Assembly (NCBI RefSeq): GCF_004359215.1
Contig: NW_027152180.1
Coordinates: 248,236 to 292,554 of the forward strand
Direction: 5' to 3'
Source: Bremia lactucae
Lineage: Eukaryota > Oomycota > Peronosporomycetes > Peronosporales > Peronosporaceae
Length of the DNA: 44,319 nt
Positions within the stretch are counted from its first letter, which is position 1, and each line of letters starts with the position of its first letter. Of this stretch, positions 29,745-38,924 are shown piece by piece. A model generated the notes under the pieces. That model had not been told where the DNA came from. It did no database searches and was given only the letters and a program-made list of their open reading frames with translations. Made by a program: the position numbers and the translations under genes.

Positions 29745-31470
29745 CCATCTAGTGGGCATCTGGGCCGTGAAAAGACATTCTTACGAGTGTCAGAGGAATT
29801 TTGGTGGCCACACCTATATAGATGGGTGGCCAACTATATTCGCTCTTGCGAACAGTGTCAGCGCATTAAGCCTGCACCGTCCAGCAGTGCGCCACTGAAG
29901 CCGCTACCGATTCCAACCAACTGTTGGAAGTCAGTAAGTCTGGACTTCATGTTTGGCATGCCGCCTGATCATAACGGTCGGACAGGGCTAGTCGTCTTTG
30001 TAGACATACTGAGCAAGATGGTGCATTAAGCACCATGGAAAACATCGATCACAGGCAAGAAGGAAGCTCTCTTGTTCCTGGATCATGTTCACCTACAACA
30101 CGGGATGCCCGAGTCCATAGTACCGGACCGCGATCCGCGTATTACGTCTGGTTTTTGGCGAGATGGGCTCGAGCTGCTAGGTAGCAAGCTCCACATGTCG
30201 ATCGCAGATCATCCCCAGACCGATGGCCAAACAGAACGTGCCAATCGGGTCGTGGCGGATGTCTTACGCACTATAGCAACCCCCAAAGAGTGGAGCAAGC
30301 AATTGCATTATGAGAGTTCGCTATAAATAATAGTGTCCACGCCAGTACAGGTGAGACACCGTTTTATATGAACGGACTGCGCCATCGTCGGACATTATTT
30401 CCGTTTGTGCGCAGCCCGAGTCTTAGTGGGGGCTAGCCACTCACTATGCTCGGTGCGAAAGAGGAGTATAGTTTCGTCAATATGACGATGACCCGCAAGG
30501 GTATCATCTCAACGACATGAACTTGCCCTAGTGACTCTGCCAGTTTAGCAGTGGTCACTAGAACTACGTCCTATGACCGACCTCTCGGCGGTATCATAGG
30601 CGAGTCTGATGATAAAAGCGTGAGCGAGGCTCAACGCTTTGTGGATGAGCGATTAGCCATCACACGAAAATTCCGTGACGCGATGGCAAGCCCACACAGG
30701 ACAAGCAAAAACAATATGCGGACCGAAATGGTCGCAAAAATAATGCATGCTTTAGAGCGGGTGACATTGTACTATATAAGTACTGCTACCCTACCTAAAA
30801 ATGCAATTTCTGTACTACCTGGAGAAAATACTGTTGCCACGTTTCATTGGGCCCTTTACGGTGGTAGAAGATCTTGGAGACCTAAGTTATAGGCTCACCC
30901 TTCTCCTGTATATGAACACCCGTATTTTACGTGGGCGTCTGAAACGGTATGTAGACCCAAATGAGGTCACATACCCCCATCCGTCTAAGGAGACCGATGG
31001 TGACGCCGACTGTGAGTCGAGCATCGTTCGGGTGAGGGAGACGATGAAGGCGAAAAAATCAGCCGACCGACTCCTCCAACCACAAACAGGACTCGGAGAG
31101 CGAGGGACATCACGCGAGTAACGCGGGTTCCTCAGCGTTATCTTCTCCAGAATGTCCAAGCGAGTCTTCAGGCGTTCATAACCCTGACGAGCCTTCGCTC
31201 AGACATCATTAAAATCCGAGGTTAGTTGCAAGACTTGACCCTCGAGATCGACAATACGGTGTTCAGCAGCGCTTCACGCCTACGACTGAACGGACGAAGG
31301 TAAGGCAGCCTCGTCAGATCCTCGTCCAATGGAAAGGTAACGCGAAGAGTTTCGACTGTTGGGAACCAATCAATACCCTACGTATTGATGTGCCCGGCTT
31401 GGTGACTGCCTATGAAAAGGAGTACCAGCTGAGGCCTCTTCTCAAAAAATGGACTAGCAGAAGCAGCGTT
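29745..31470 (+). pseudogene. Integrase and chromodomain, second copy (family B)
   Basis: Duplicate of 27251-28976. Here the HHCC Cys pair is intact (SCEQCQRIKPA) and GREKTFLRVSEEFWWPHLYR reads in one frame, so this copy preserves the start of the domain better. The internal TAA codons after ILSKMVH and HYESSL are the same as in the first copy. Confidence 0.85.
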
Positions 31471-31700
31471 GTGAGAAGAAACAGGGGTTACAGCACCGCC
31501 CATGATTTCTTTCACACGCAAGCGGGCGAAATTAATTCGCTGCGACCGCTGTTTCATCGCATCAGAATGCGGATGAATGTGGCACGTGAATTCCGCCTCG
31601 TATTGGTCTGGCGTTTCTTGTGAAAGCAACACGACCGGGATCGGGAAAATACGCCCAAGCGATTTTCCCTGAGCCCTTTATAACTTAGAGACGCCATAAT
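31378..31700 (-). pseudogene. Antisense frame 2 in the 3' region of family B
   Basis: The minus strand encodes LGRIFPIPVVLLSQETPDQY, then EFTCHIHPHSDAMKQRSQRI and NFARLRVKEIMGG. It lies tail-to-tail with the chromodomain segment and downstream (on minus) of the 31818-32330 frame, from which stops separate it. It could be the C-terminal part of a single antisense protein. I recognise no family, and the duplicate copy lies at 28884-29205. Confidence 0.4.
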
Positions 31701-31817
31701 AATTATGTGCGTCTAGAAGAGCGCGGTCTAGGAGCGACGCTCTTGGCCCATTTAAACGAGGCTATTTAGATGGAGGGGCATCATTGATATTCCCCCCACC
31801 GTCACATAACCACGTTC

Positions 31818-32330
31818 TTAACGACTGGCTTGAGACACCGACTGAGCACGTTCACGTGTCGTCGGCGGAGCTTTAGGGTCAGAGTCCTCTATTTCAGAAC
31901 CATTTTGGATAATGGTCTGAGCATAAGGCGTTGTCGTTATACCAACTGGAGAGCCGACTGCGCCTTTATGGGCAGCGCTCTCATTAAAGGTTGCTGCGCT
32001 ATCCAGCGCAGACGACGAGACAGCATTCGTAAATGTTGCTGTCTCCATGTTGTGAGCCATGTGAGAAGTTTGGATGGGCAATAATGCGCCATCATCCTTC
32101 CTCATGAGCTCGTTGTCCGCATCGCTACTATGAGTTGACGGCAACGGTGTCGACTCATTGTTATCGACAATGAGCGACGGATCAACATCCTCACTGTTAA
32201 AGTGGGATTGATCCTTAAGCCCTGTTAACGCGACAGCAGCAGTAGCTGTCGGCGTTTCGACTAAGGCATTGGACGCTTCCGGCGTGTTAACGCGGCGCGT
32301 GCGCTTAGTGCGATGTTGAGTGGCGTCTTT
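31818..32330 (-). pseudogene. Antisense frame 1 in the 3' region of family B
   Basis: The frame opens downstream of a stop near 32340, with KRTRRVNTPEASNALVETPT, and runs about 165 codons through LIVDNNESTPLPSTHSSDAD and SHMAHNMETATFTNAVSSSA to ERAQSVSQASR and a stop at 31818. The first ATG inside it is at 32144. It is Ser/Thr/Asn-rich with a basic start and no recognised domain. It lies between integrase and the polypurine tract, on the strand opposite gag-pol, like the frame in family A copy 2. Confidence 0.45.
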
Positions 32331-32337
32331 GGAGACG

Positions 32338-32487
32338 ACTTATCAACGTGGCCCTTTTCGGTGGCATCTTTGGCGCCGTGTATGAAAACACAGGTCGCTA
32401 AAGTAATTAAGAGAACTAGCGGCGCGTTAAGCAGCTCGCAGTTCCTCCTTCCTCTTTGACAAATTTTAAATTTTAAGTCGTTCTTGA
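32338..32487. other. Family B 3' untranslated segment
   Basis: This lies between the antisense frames and the polypurine tract. On the minus strand it holds a broken upstream extension of antisense frame 1 (KDATEKGHVDKSSPK). No other content is seen. Confidence 0.4.
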
Positions 32488-32499
32488 AGGGGAGTATGG
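32488..32499 (+). other. Polypurine tract (family B)
   Basis: AAGGGGAGTATGG lies immediately before the 3' LTR, where plus-strand DNA synthesis of an LTR element is primed. Confidence 0.65.
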
Positions 32500-33036
32500 T
32501 GTAACGGGCTAAAGTTGCCCTAATTTTACACAGTCCCCGTTAAGTACACCAAGTGAACTTAACAGGATGGTCAATTACTTAAATTAAGTAATTAGACCCA
32601 CCACTCGGGTGTGGTTCACATTTGTGACCAACCCTTGTGTATGCGGTGCACATAGATAGCTGCATTCACATTAGGAGGGATGACGCCTAGCGTCATCCGT
32701 AACGCGAGGTATCTAGAAAGGCGCGCTCGCAATACATATAAGTGTTATCGACAGAGATGACGTTTTCGATTGGGAATAAATGGTATTTCTAATTAATGCG
32801 ATTAGATATAAAACACTTTGAATACTACTTCCTACTTAGTAAGTGCGCACGAGGAGCCGGATTGCCGCTCCCGTGACGATACTTTACTAGAGTAGTTAGT
32901 GCGTTGAGTGAGGTCTTTAAGGCAGCCACCACAACTACCTCAGTGCACGCAAGAGAAGACGGTCAAAATGCTTCCTCGCTGTGCTAGGGTGTGTGTCTGA
33001 GTAGAGCGTGGTCGCATTACGACGTGTCCGCCTACA
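32500..33036 (+). repeat. Family B 3' LTR
   Basis: It starts TGTAACGGGCTAAAGTTGCC and ends CCGCCTACA, 537 bp, followed by the target duplication ACATT. The hairpin GGATGACGC-CTA-GCGTCATCC lies at 32678-32698. Scattered differences from the 5' LTR, for example ATATTACGCCATCCCAG against ATTTTACACAGTCCCCG, show age. Confidence 0.92.
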
Positions 33037-33375
33037 ACATTGATACGGCCAGTAAAGAGCAGCGTGCTATCCCTACACGACACACGTACGACATTGATTC
33101 CACCAAGGTTGAGCGTGTTAGTTCACAAAATTATGCGTGTAAATCTACAAAACGACGTCGACATTGCTTAATATGTGAATCAAAATTAATTGTACCACTA
33201 AGATGTTGTCTCTAGTCGTCTTCGCAGCTTTAGGTAGGCTTCTTTCCTTCAACTAGGCGAGGAAACTAAACGTTCAGAAGCTAGTCATTATTGATGATAT
33301 GTGAAAATCAGTCCAGTTGGCTTCTTATTTGTTGAGTGCTCGCAAATGCATACGTGACTCGAAAAGATATTAAAC
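33037..33375. other. Target flank and upstream region of the SURP gene
   Basis: The first about 70 bp (33037-33105) include GTAAAGAGCAGCGTGCTATC, which also occurs before the element at 22159-22205. The insertion thus went into or beside a short repeat with a period near 58 bp. No gene is seen. Confidence 0.5.
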
Positions 33376-33400
33376 TTTTTCATTTGGGCTCAAAATAGTG
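33376..33400 (+). promoter_or_regulatory. Candidate initiator of the SURP gene
   Basis: TTTTTCATTTGGGCTCAAAA resembles the oomycete initiator (TCATTT core followed by a CAA-rich flank). It lies about 35 bp upstream of the ATG. The evidence is motif and position only. Confidence 0.35.
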
Positions 33401-33419
33401 CAAGTAATTCAACCAATGA

Positions 33420-34124
33420 ATGACCTCGCTCGAGTTAAAAGTCCAAATTGCAACGATGACTTCGGCACAGCTAGAGCAACAATTTCAAGCGCGTATTGCC
33501 CAGGCCAAGGAGGCTGCGCGTCTGGCATCTATCGCTGCAGCTGCGCGGTCGGAGCAAGCATCACATGCACAGCCGTTTGCAACTATACCATCCGTGCCTG
33601 GCCTTCCGTACTACCCAACGTCAAGTCCTCCAGTCTCTTCCAAGTTTACAGAGCCGTTAATTATCAAAAATGTCCCTCTCGACATTAAAAACCGCATTGA
33701 TAGGCTTGTGGAGTTTGTGGCTCGTAATGGCGCTGCATTTGAAGCCACGGCCAAGCAACGTGAGATGAATAATCCCGATTTTGCGTTTCTTAAACCCGGT
33801 GGATTGTATTCGGACTATTACGAAGCAAGGAAACGACAAGTATGCGGAACGCAATCGCTTCCAGGAGCGCCTCATATGAAATTTTCGAGCTCGCTGCCTC
33901 CACAAGCTTTGACTACGTCTCCTAACAGCTTTCCTCTAGTATCAACAAACCTTTGTAGCATGTCAGTTGGTGGTATGGCGAATGTCTGCAAGTTTGCACG
34001 GACAAAGGGAGTCGAAGCCTATGCACCAATACCTCTCGAAGTGATACTGAACGCTGCCAAGTTGCCGCCAGTAGAACAAGCACGACTGGAAATTCGATTG
34101 GCCGAATTTTATCAAAAGGACTAA
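33420..34124 (+). CDS. Small SURP (SWAP) domain protein, 234 aa
   Basis: Residues about 90-138 form a SURP module: KNRIDRLVEFVARNGAAFEA, then NNPDFAFLKPGGLYSDYYEA. The helix with VARNG and the NPDFAFL...YYEARK half are diagnostic of the family seen in splicing factors such as SF3A1, SFSWAP, SUGP1 and CHERP. Before it are an Ala/Gln-rich helix (residues 15-50) and a Pro-rich stretch. After it a low-complexity linker leads to a charged helix, EQARLEIRLAEFYQKD, at the end. The role is inferred to be nuclear pre-mRNA splicing, through protein contacts made by SURP. The protein is small for the family, and no RNA-binding domain is visible. An alternative start is Met13 (MTSAQLEQQ), since the stretch before it reads less like a conserved start. 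Confidence 0.82.
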   Translation: MTSLELKVQIATMTSAQLEQQFQARIAQAKEAARLASIAAAARSEQASHAQPFATIPSVPGLPYYPTSSPPVSSKFTEPLIIKNVPLDIKNRIDRLVEFVARNGAAFEATAKQREMNNPDFAFLKPGGLYSDYYEARKRQVCGTQSLPGAPHMKFSSSLPPQALTTSPNSFPLVSTNLCSMSVGGMANVCKFARTKGVEAYAPIPLEVILNAAKLPPVEQARLEIRLAEFYQKD

Positions 34125-35555
34125 AGATCATCAGGAAAAAGCGAATTAAGTGTTATTTTTACCTGATTACGATAAGGTTTTTATTAGTAAAGAGAGCAAG
34201 CGTAACTTTGTAAATGCAAAGATTGTTTTTCTTAAAAAATCTCGTGATTTTTTTCGGCCACTCCACTCTGTTAAAATGGAAATAATTTGTTGTGAATACT
34301 TGCACCCGATCCGTTAAGAATTTGCAAGGCTTTTGGCTCAGATTATTTTCTACGATGACTAAGTCGACGCTATTAAGGCACAAAGTTACTACTGCTCTTA
34401 GTAGGCATCAACTCTTGTCATTCTGCTATCTCGCACTTAAATTGACGATATGCCTTGCGCACTGCGAGTCTGGACAGAGGTGGCCATAGCTCATATAAAA
34501 ACAAGTGGTGGACCTAGGTTAAGAACATGGCTGTGGTGACAAACAAGCAGGCAACTTTGCATTGCAATCGGCTTTAGATCCTGTCGAGGATGTTGTAGAG
34601 AGCGACGCGACATGTAGGCTTGAAATCTTTGCACGGTGATCCTAATAATCCTTCTTCGTCTAAACCACGTTTCATCTTGACAAAGTGTCATTAAATGCCA
34701 TTCTGTAGTCGAGTTTTAAACACCACAGAAGAAAGAAAATTACAATTTTTCGCCAATGCCCGAAAATGTACATTTACTTAAAAGGATTGCGTGAAACATT
34801 CTTTGAAAAGCTTCACGTCGTCAACTGTAACTTTTAATGACGACAAATAACTGCTAAGTTTAAAAAATTGAGATCGTTGACGCTCGGATATGTGAGGTAG
34901 CTCAAAGATTGACCCAACGTGATTTTTTAACGATAAGCTGCTCGATAACGCTTCTAAAGCACGTAAACGTATTCGTTGTAGTCAAAAGTGCTGGTTAATT
35001 CATCTCCACAAAAGAACTTAACGATGTGATCACAATTGCTCGTTTTTCGTGTCCACTTGTCCGCCATTTCCGAATTTTAGATAAACGGCGCTTACGAACA
35101 ACGAAGGCAGCAAAGCCGAAGTAATTGTATCTCAAGTCGTAAGTTGATGTTGAGAAGGTTCGAAGCGTTAAATCGAGCAGGTAGCTCTCAGTTCGTGGAC
35201 GATATATTGACGGACGGAGAAAATTTAGTGGAACCAGTCTTGTTATTCATCACACATATATGATTCGTGACGTATTCACCTTAAACAATACAACTAATGT
35301 CAGCTTCACAATCACAACCATTTGTTACCCTTGATGGTCGCCGCTTAAGCACAAGCGTCGCGAATCGCCACTTTCTGGCGTTATTCGAGCATAATAAGGG
35401 GGAATAAGTATAAGCTGCTGCTCCATGGACCCGTCGCGGCCCAGCTAATCCTGTATAATCGACTTGTTGTATTTCTCTGGAAGCAAATGCCGTCTATCAG
35501 GTAGTAAAGGTACAAACCCACTAACAAACTCAGCTCTAAAACGATCCTTTGAGCG
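34125..35555. other. Intergenic region without recognised genes
   Basis: Only short overlapping frames are present on both strands. No repeat family from this window recurs here. It holds the 3' flanks of the two genes on either side, which converge on it. Confidence 0.6.
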
Positions 35556-36907
35556 CTATCGCCACGCTAATCGGTCGTTCAAAACGGAGGAATTTGTCGA
35601 CCGTCTTCGAAACGTTGTTGTGTCGGGCAGGATCCGTGGATTAATTAAAATCGGATTTGTAGTATGTGAGCTCGTTCGACGAAATTGGGGCTGCTCAGCT
35701 GCATCAGAAGTCTTTTGTTTCTTTCGAGAACGCTCAGCTTCGTCCGTATTTGACGCATGGACCGCACACGGCATTAATTTGTCCTCGTCCTCTGTAAGAA
35801 TGTGAGGCGATAGCAGTCTGGCATCACTACGAGGCAGTCCGAGCGATTCATCAGTTTGTGTCGTTTTATCCGCAAGAACTGGAAGCGTCCGAGGCTGTGG
35901 ATGCGCCTTTTTCTCACTAAAAGAAACGTGTCGAGTGTCCGTCCTTGTTTCATAGATTGGCACGTCTCTAAAAGTGGTGATTGTATCATGTCCTGCCGAA
36001 TTCGAGTCAGTAGTCGTCATCTGAAGTGCCTGGGAAACTGCCGAGCTATCAGTCGAGCGTCTAAGAGACGGATTCGCGGAATAAAGACGCTTCTGGGTAT
36101 TATCTTGAGGCGTGCCGGTAGTATTCCACAACGACGTGGGCTGAGCACTTACTCGGATTCTTTTGCCACTCGACCGATTCATTCGATACCGATCGGCTTG
36201 TATCGTTGGTAATCCTGCAGCCGAGTGGGGCGTCAGAGGTCTTGGAGTAGACAAAGGAGCGTGACTTGGTGAGTCGTGGCTCCTGAAAGTAGAACCTGAA
36301 GGACGTACACGATCCAAGATATCTTCTCGAATCGGAGTCACTGTAATGACGCGTTCTACCGGATCAGATGTAACGATATCGTGGTCTTGTACGGTGCAAA
36401 TGTCTTCGTTTTCGTGTAGAAACAAGGCACGTTCGTCATACCGACTGCCGTCAGGCGATCTCTCGGGCGCAGGCTGGCATTCTCGTGGGGGAGTCAAGTG
36501 CAGCGTTCTTGCGATTTTCTGCAGACAATGCAAGCAGTTTAGTACCGTGAATTAATTGGTTTTCTCCATGAGTTACAGGCACCCACCTGTGGAGTCTCGG
36601 CTTGCCAGGTTGGACGTGATCGTGAAAACGCGGCCTCTTCGTTCCACGCAAAGAAAGCTGGTGTCCTTTCGTGATGATTATTGGCTTTCCCCGCTGGTGT
36701 AGCGAGTCGCTCTTGGTCGGGGAGATCCTTACGATGGCTTAGTTGACGTCGACGTTGTTCACACAGGAGATCCTGAAATTCATACAACAGAATAACGTCA
36801 CGTAAATGAAGCAAAGTCTTGTGCGATGTAAGGAGATGGATATGCACCAGTTGATTTCGCTCCTTTGACACTCGGAACGCGCGATTGTGAACCAAGCGGT
36901 CGGTCAT
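35556..36907 (-). CDS. Hypothetical protein, two exons, 427 aa
   Basis: Exon 1 is 36587-36907 and exon 2 is 35556-36518. They are joined by a 68-bp intron with GTGGGT donor, TACTAAACT branch-like site and CTGCAG acceptor, all in phase 0. Residues 15-55 look helical (RVSKERNQLVHIHLLTSHKT, then FQDLLCEQRRRQL). The rest is polar and Ser/Thr/Pro-rich, with basic patches such as RSRKKQKTSDA that could be a nuclear signal. I recognise no domain. The start is uncertain, because the frame stays open upstream and another minus-strand frame begins at 37097 with ATG followed directly by GTAAGA, a good donor. A short 5' exon is therefore possible. A family A LTR ends two bases beyond that ATG. Confidence 0.6.
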
Positions 36908-37099
36908 CGTAGAGCTCGCGTGCGCGCGGACAGCGTTTGAACTTTTGAATTTGGTCGGGCGTGAAAGGGGAAATAGTTTTTGGATTTAAATTTGGAAAGA
37001 CAATACAATATTTTGAAAAATCCAAAATTTGGAATTTATCGAAGAATCTGATAACGATTGTCGTGTCATCGAAGCAATGAGTGCGAATTCTTACCATTT

Positions 37100-37592
37100 C
37101 GTAGCGGAGCTACCTCGCTCCTAAAGTCAGACGAAGACTTTCAGACTCAGAGAGTCACTTAGTTCTATTGAAGTAATGGGTTTGACAACTCAGTGAGTCG
37201 TACAAGCTAATAAAGCTAAAAGAATTCTAGTTCAAGGGATTCAGGGGTTTGTAGAATCAAGTGGCAACTAGTGCTTAAGAGGATATACCTTAGAAAGGCT
37301 TCTATCTCTTACAGATCAATGCGCAAGCCTTCGAAAGGCACTTAACGCTTTAAGATCAAAAGGGGAACTGCACTTTATTTGATTATTTAAATCTAAAAAC
37401 CTTACCCTAGCTAATTTTAAAATAGATGTTGGCCGCCATATTTATATCTGGCGGCGACCACATTTTTTATTGTTACCCATAATAAATTGGATTTAAGTAA
37501 CTAACTATTTTAACATTAGATAGAAGGGTATTTTACCCATAAAGTAAATGTACTACAACAACGATTCTCCAACCGATGTGTGCCTGATTACA
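37100..37592 (-). repeat. Family A 3' LTR (copy 2)
   Basis: In sense it runs from TGTAATCAGG at 37592 to the CGCTAC edge at 37100, 493 bp. It aligns through most of its length with 5196-5671. The GCCGCCA...TGGCGGC palindrome is at 37432-37455. A polypurine tract follows on the sense-upstream side, which marks it as a 3' LTR. Confidence 0.9.
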
Positions 37593-37604
37593 CCCTCCCC
37601 CATC
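37593..37604 (-). other. Polypurine tract (family A copy 2)
   Basis: The minus strand reads GATGGGGGAGGG immediately before the LTR start TGTAAT. Confidence 0.7.
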
Positions 37605-37658
37605 AGACTGTTGAAACCGAGTGACAACATTCGCTTCATTTCCTCTTTGAGGCTGGAG

Positions 37659-37843
37659 CCTAAACAGCTAACCGTTCCATTGTGTGTTTTTTTCCTTTGT
37701 CTCATGACAATCAAGCGTCAGTCACAGACTCTTAGCACCTTCCTCGACGAAACCTAAACAGCTAACCGTTCTATGTGTGTGTTTTTCCTTTGTCTCATGA
37801 CAATCAAGCGTCAGTCACAGACTCTTAGCACCTTCCTCGACGA
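37659..37843. repeat. Tandem duplication, about 92-bp unit
   Basis: Units 37659-37750 and 37753-37843 are almost identical (both run from CCTAAACAGCTAACCGTT to CTTCCTCGACGA). The unit includes the ATG and first residues (MTIKRQSQTLSTFLD) of the antisense frame that follows. Confidence 0.92.
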
Positions 37844-38924
37844 TGAGAGAATGGTGGACTTTGAAAGTCACTCTCCATCAGATGAGGAGGAGAAAGAGCG
37901 TCGTTCTCTCACGCCTTCTCCTCCGGAAAAACGTCGGCGGGCACCGAATCCGTTGCCAGAACGTGGCGCCGCTGATGTCTTAACTGCATTGAGCAGGACA
38001 CGGGACCCTGAGTCCAATATCATTACGAATCCGCTCGATGAAGAGCAAGAGCGGATAATTTTTTATAGAGGAAAGAGCTCGTCGTCGGGCTGCCGAGATA
38101 GCGAAAGCTAAAGCTCATAGTGAATGTAGATTTACTCCGCTTAGTGTGGACGAGCGTCTCAAAGAGATAGCGGGTTACAGCTTGGGCATTTGGATCTCCG
38201 ATGACCCGGCGAGGACGCCGAAGGAGATTGCTGCCCGCGACGCTCTTCATGAGCAACGCCAAAGGTAATGACGCGAAGCCACTATCTGACGCGTTTACGT
38301 GATCAAGCCTATCGGGCTTCGTTGACCTCCAAGAAGGAAATTCCGATCGTATTGTTTCCAAACGAAACAAGGAGTGAAAACGAAGTCTCATTTGAGAACT
38401 GGGTCCACCGGACCCACCGACTTCGTAATATCTGGAATATCAGAGAGTCTGCGGATAGAGGTGATGTTCGTTTGGAACGGAAGCTTCGCTGCGATTTCGC
38501 TAAGCTTATGGCCGAAGGCCAGTTACGTTCGGCAGTTATGCCACAAAACGAAGAAAGGCCTAGCCGATATTTCAGTGCTTCGGTTGACTGTACAACCATG
38601 GATCGAAGCTGCACTGAGGCTAAAGATCCACCTAATTCCACGTTTAGTGGTAGGAAACGTCGTTTGACGCGAGTTGACCGTGAGCTTGGCGCTCAAAAAC
38701 GTCAACGGCGTACGAACAATCTTGCCGAAGAGGTACCTCGAACTCCCAAGAGTTTTCAGAAGAGGAGTACCCTAGCCACTTCACCAGATACTGGTATTGA
38801 CCCTTACGACGACGTCGCTTTAAAAGTTTCCCCACATGAAACTGAAGGTTCTCCCGCGCATCAAGCAGCGCAGGAGGGGCCAAAATTTCGGCGGAATATG
38901 GCACGAGGTGCAACTACTTCGTGA
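37797..38924 (+). pseudogene. Antisense frame between 3' LTR and integrase (family A copy 2)
   Basis: The plus strand encodes MTIKRQSQTLSTFLDDERMV, then an acidic/basic segment (SDEEEKERRSLTPSPPEKRR) to about 38070. It shifts frame for AKAHSECRFTPLSVDERLKE and RTPKEIAARDALHEQR, and returns to the first frame at 38268 for 218 codons without a stop (RLRDQAYRASLTSKKEIPIV, FENWVHRTHRLRNIWNIRES). The first and third parts share a frame, so two compensating indels explain the break. It overlaps the chromodomain end on the other strand by about 280 bp. No domain is recognised. Charge pattern and length are compatible with a Gag-like or nucleic-acid-binding protein, but that is speculation. Confidence 0.5.

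Larger units (their letters stand above)
27251..32237 (+). repeat. 2.49-kb direct duplication joined by a single N
   Basis: Positions 27251-29743 and 29745-32237 are the same sequence at an offset of 2494, and no mismatch was noted in the central part. Differences cluster in the first about 60 bp and the last about 120 bp, as at low-quality contig ends. A single N at 29744 joins them. I interpret this as an unmerged contig overlap. Confidence 0.9.
22208..33036 (+). mobile_element. Ty3/Gypsy chromodomain element, family B, RT-deleted
   Basis: The element is flanked by a 5-bp target duplication ACATT (22203-22207 and 33037-33041) and has 5' LTR 22208-22739, primer binding site, gag, protease, linker, remnants of RT, RNase H, integrase with chromodomain, antisense frames, polypurine tract and 3' LTR 32500-33036. 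Protease-RT-RNase H-integrase order and a C-terminal chromodomain make it a chromovirus-type Gypsy. The RT catalytic core is deleted near 26300. Its 10.8-kb length is inflated by duplications at two gaps. The two LTRs differ at many positions, so the insertion is not recent. It would depend on enzymes from another element. Confidence 0.92.

Noticed and set aside
27578..31632. Pairs of identical proteins 2494 bp apart, as if a gene family
   Set aside because: They come from the contig-end duplication around the single N at 29744, not from gene duplication.
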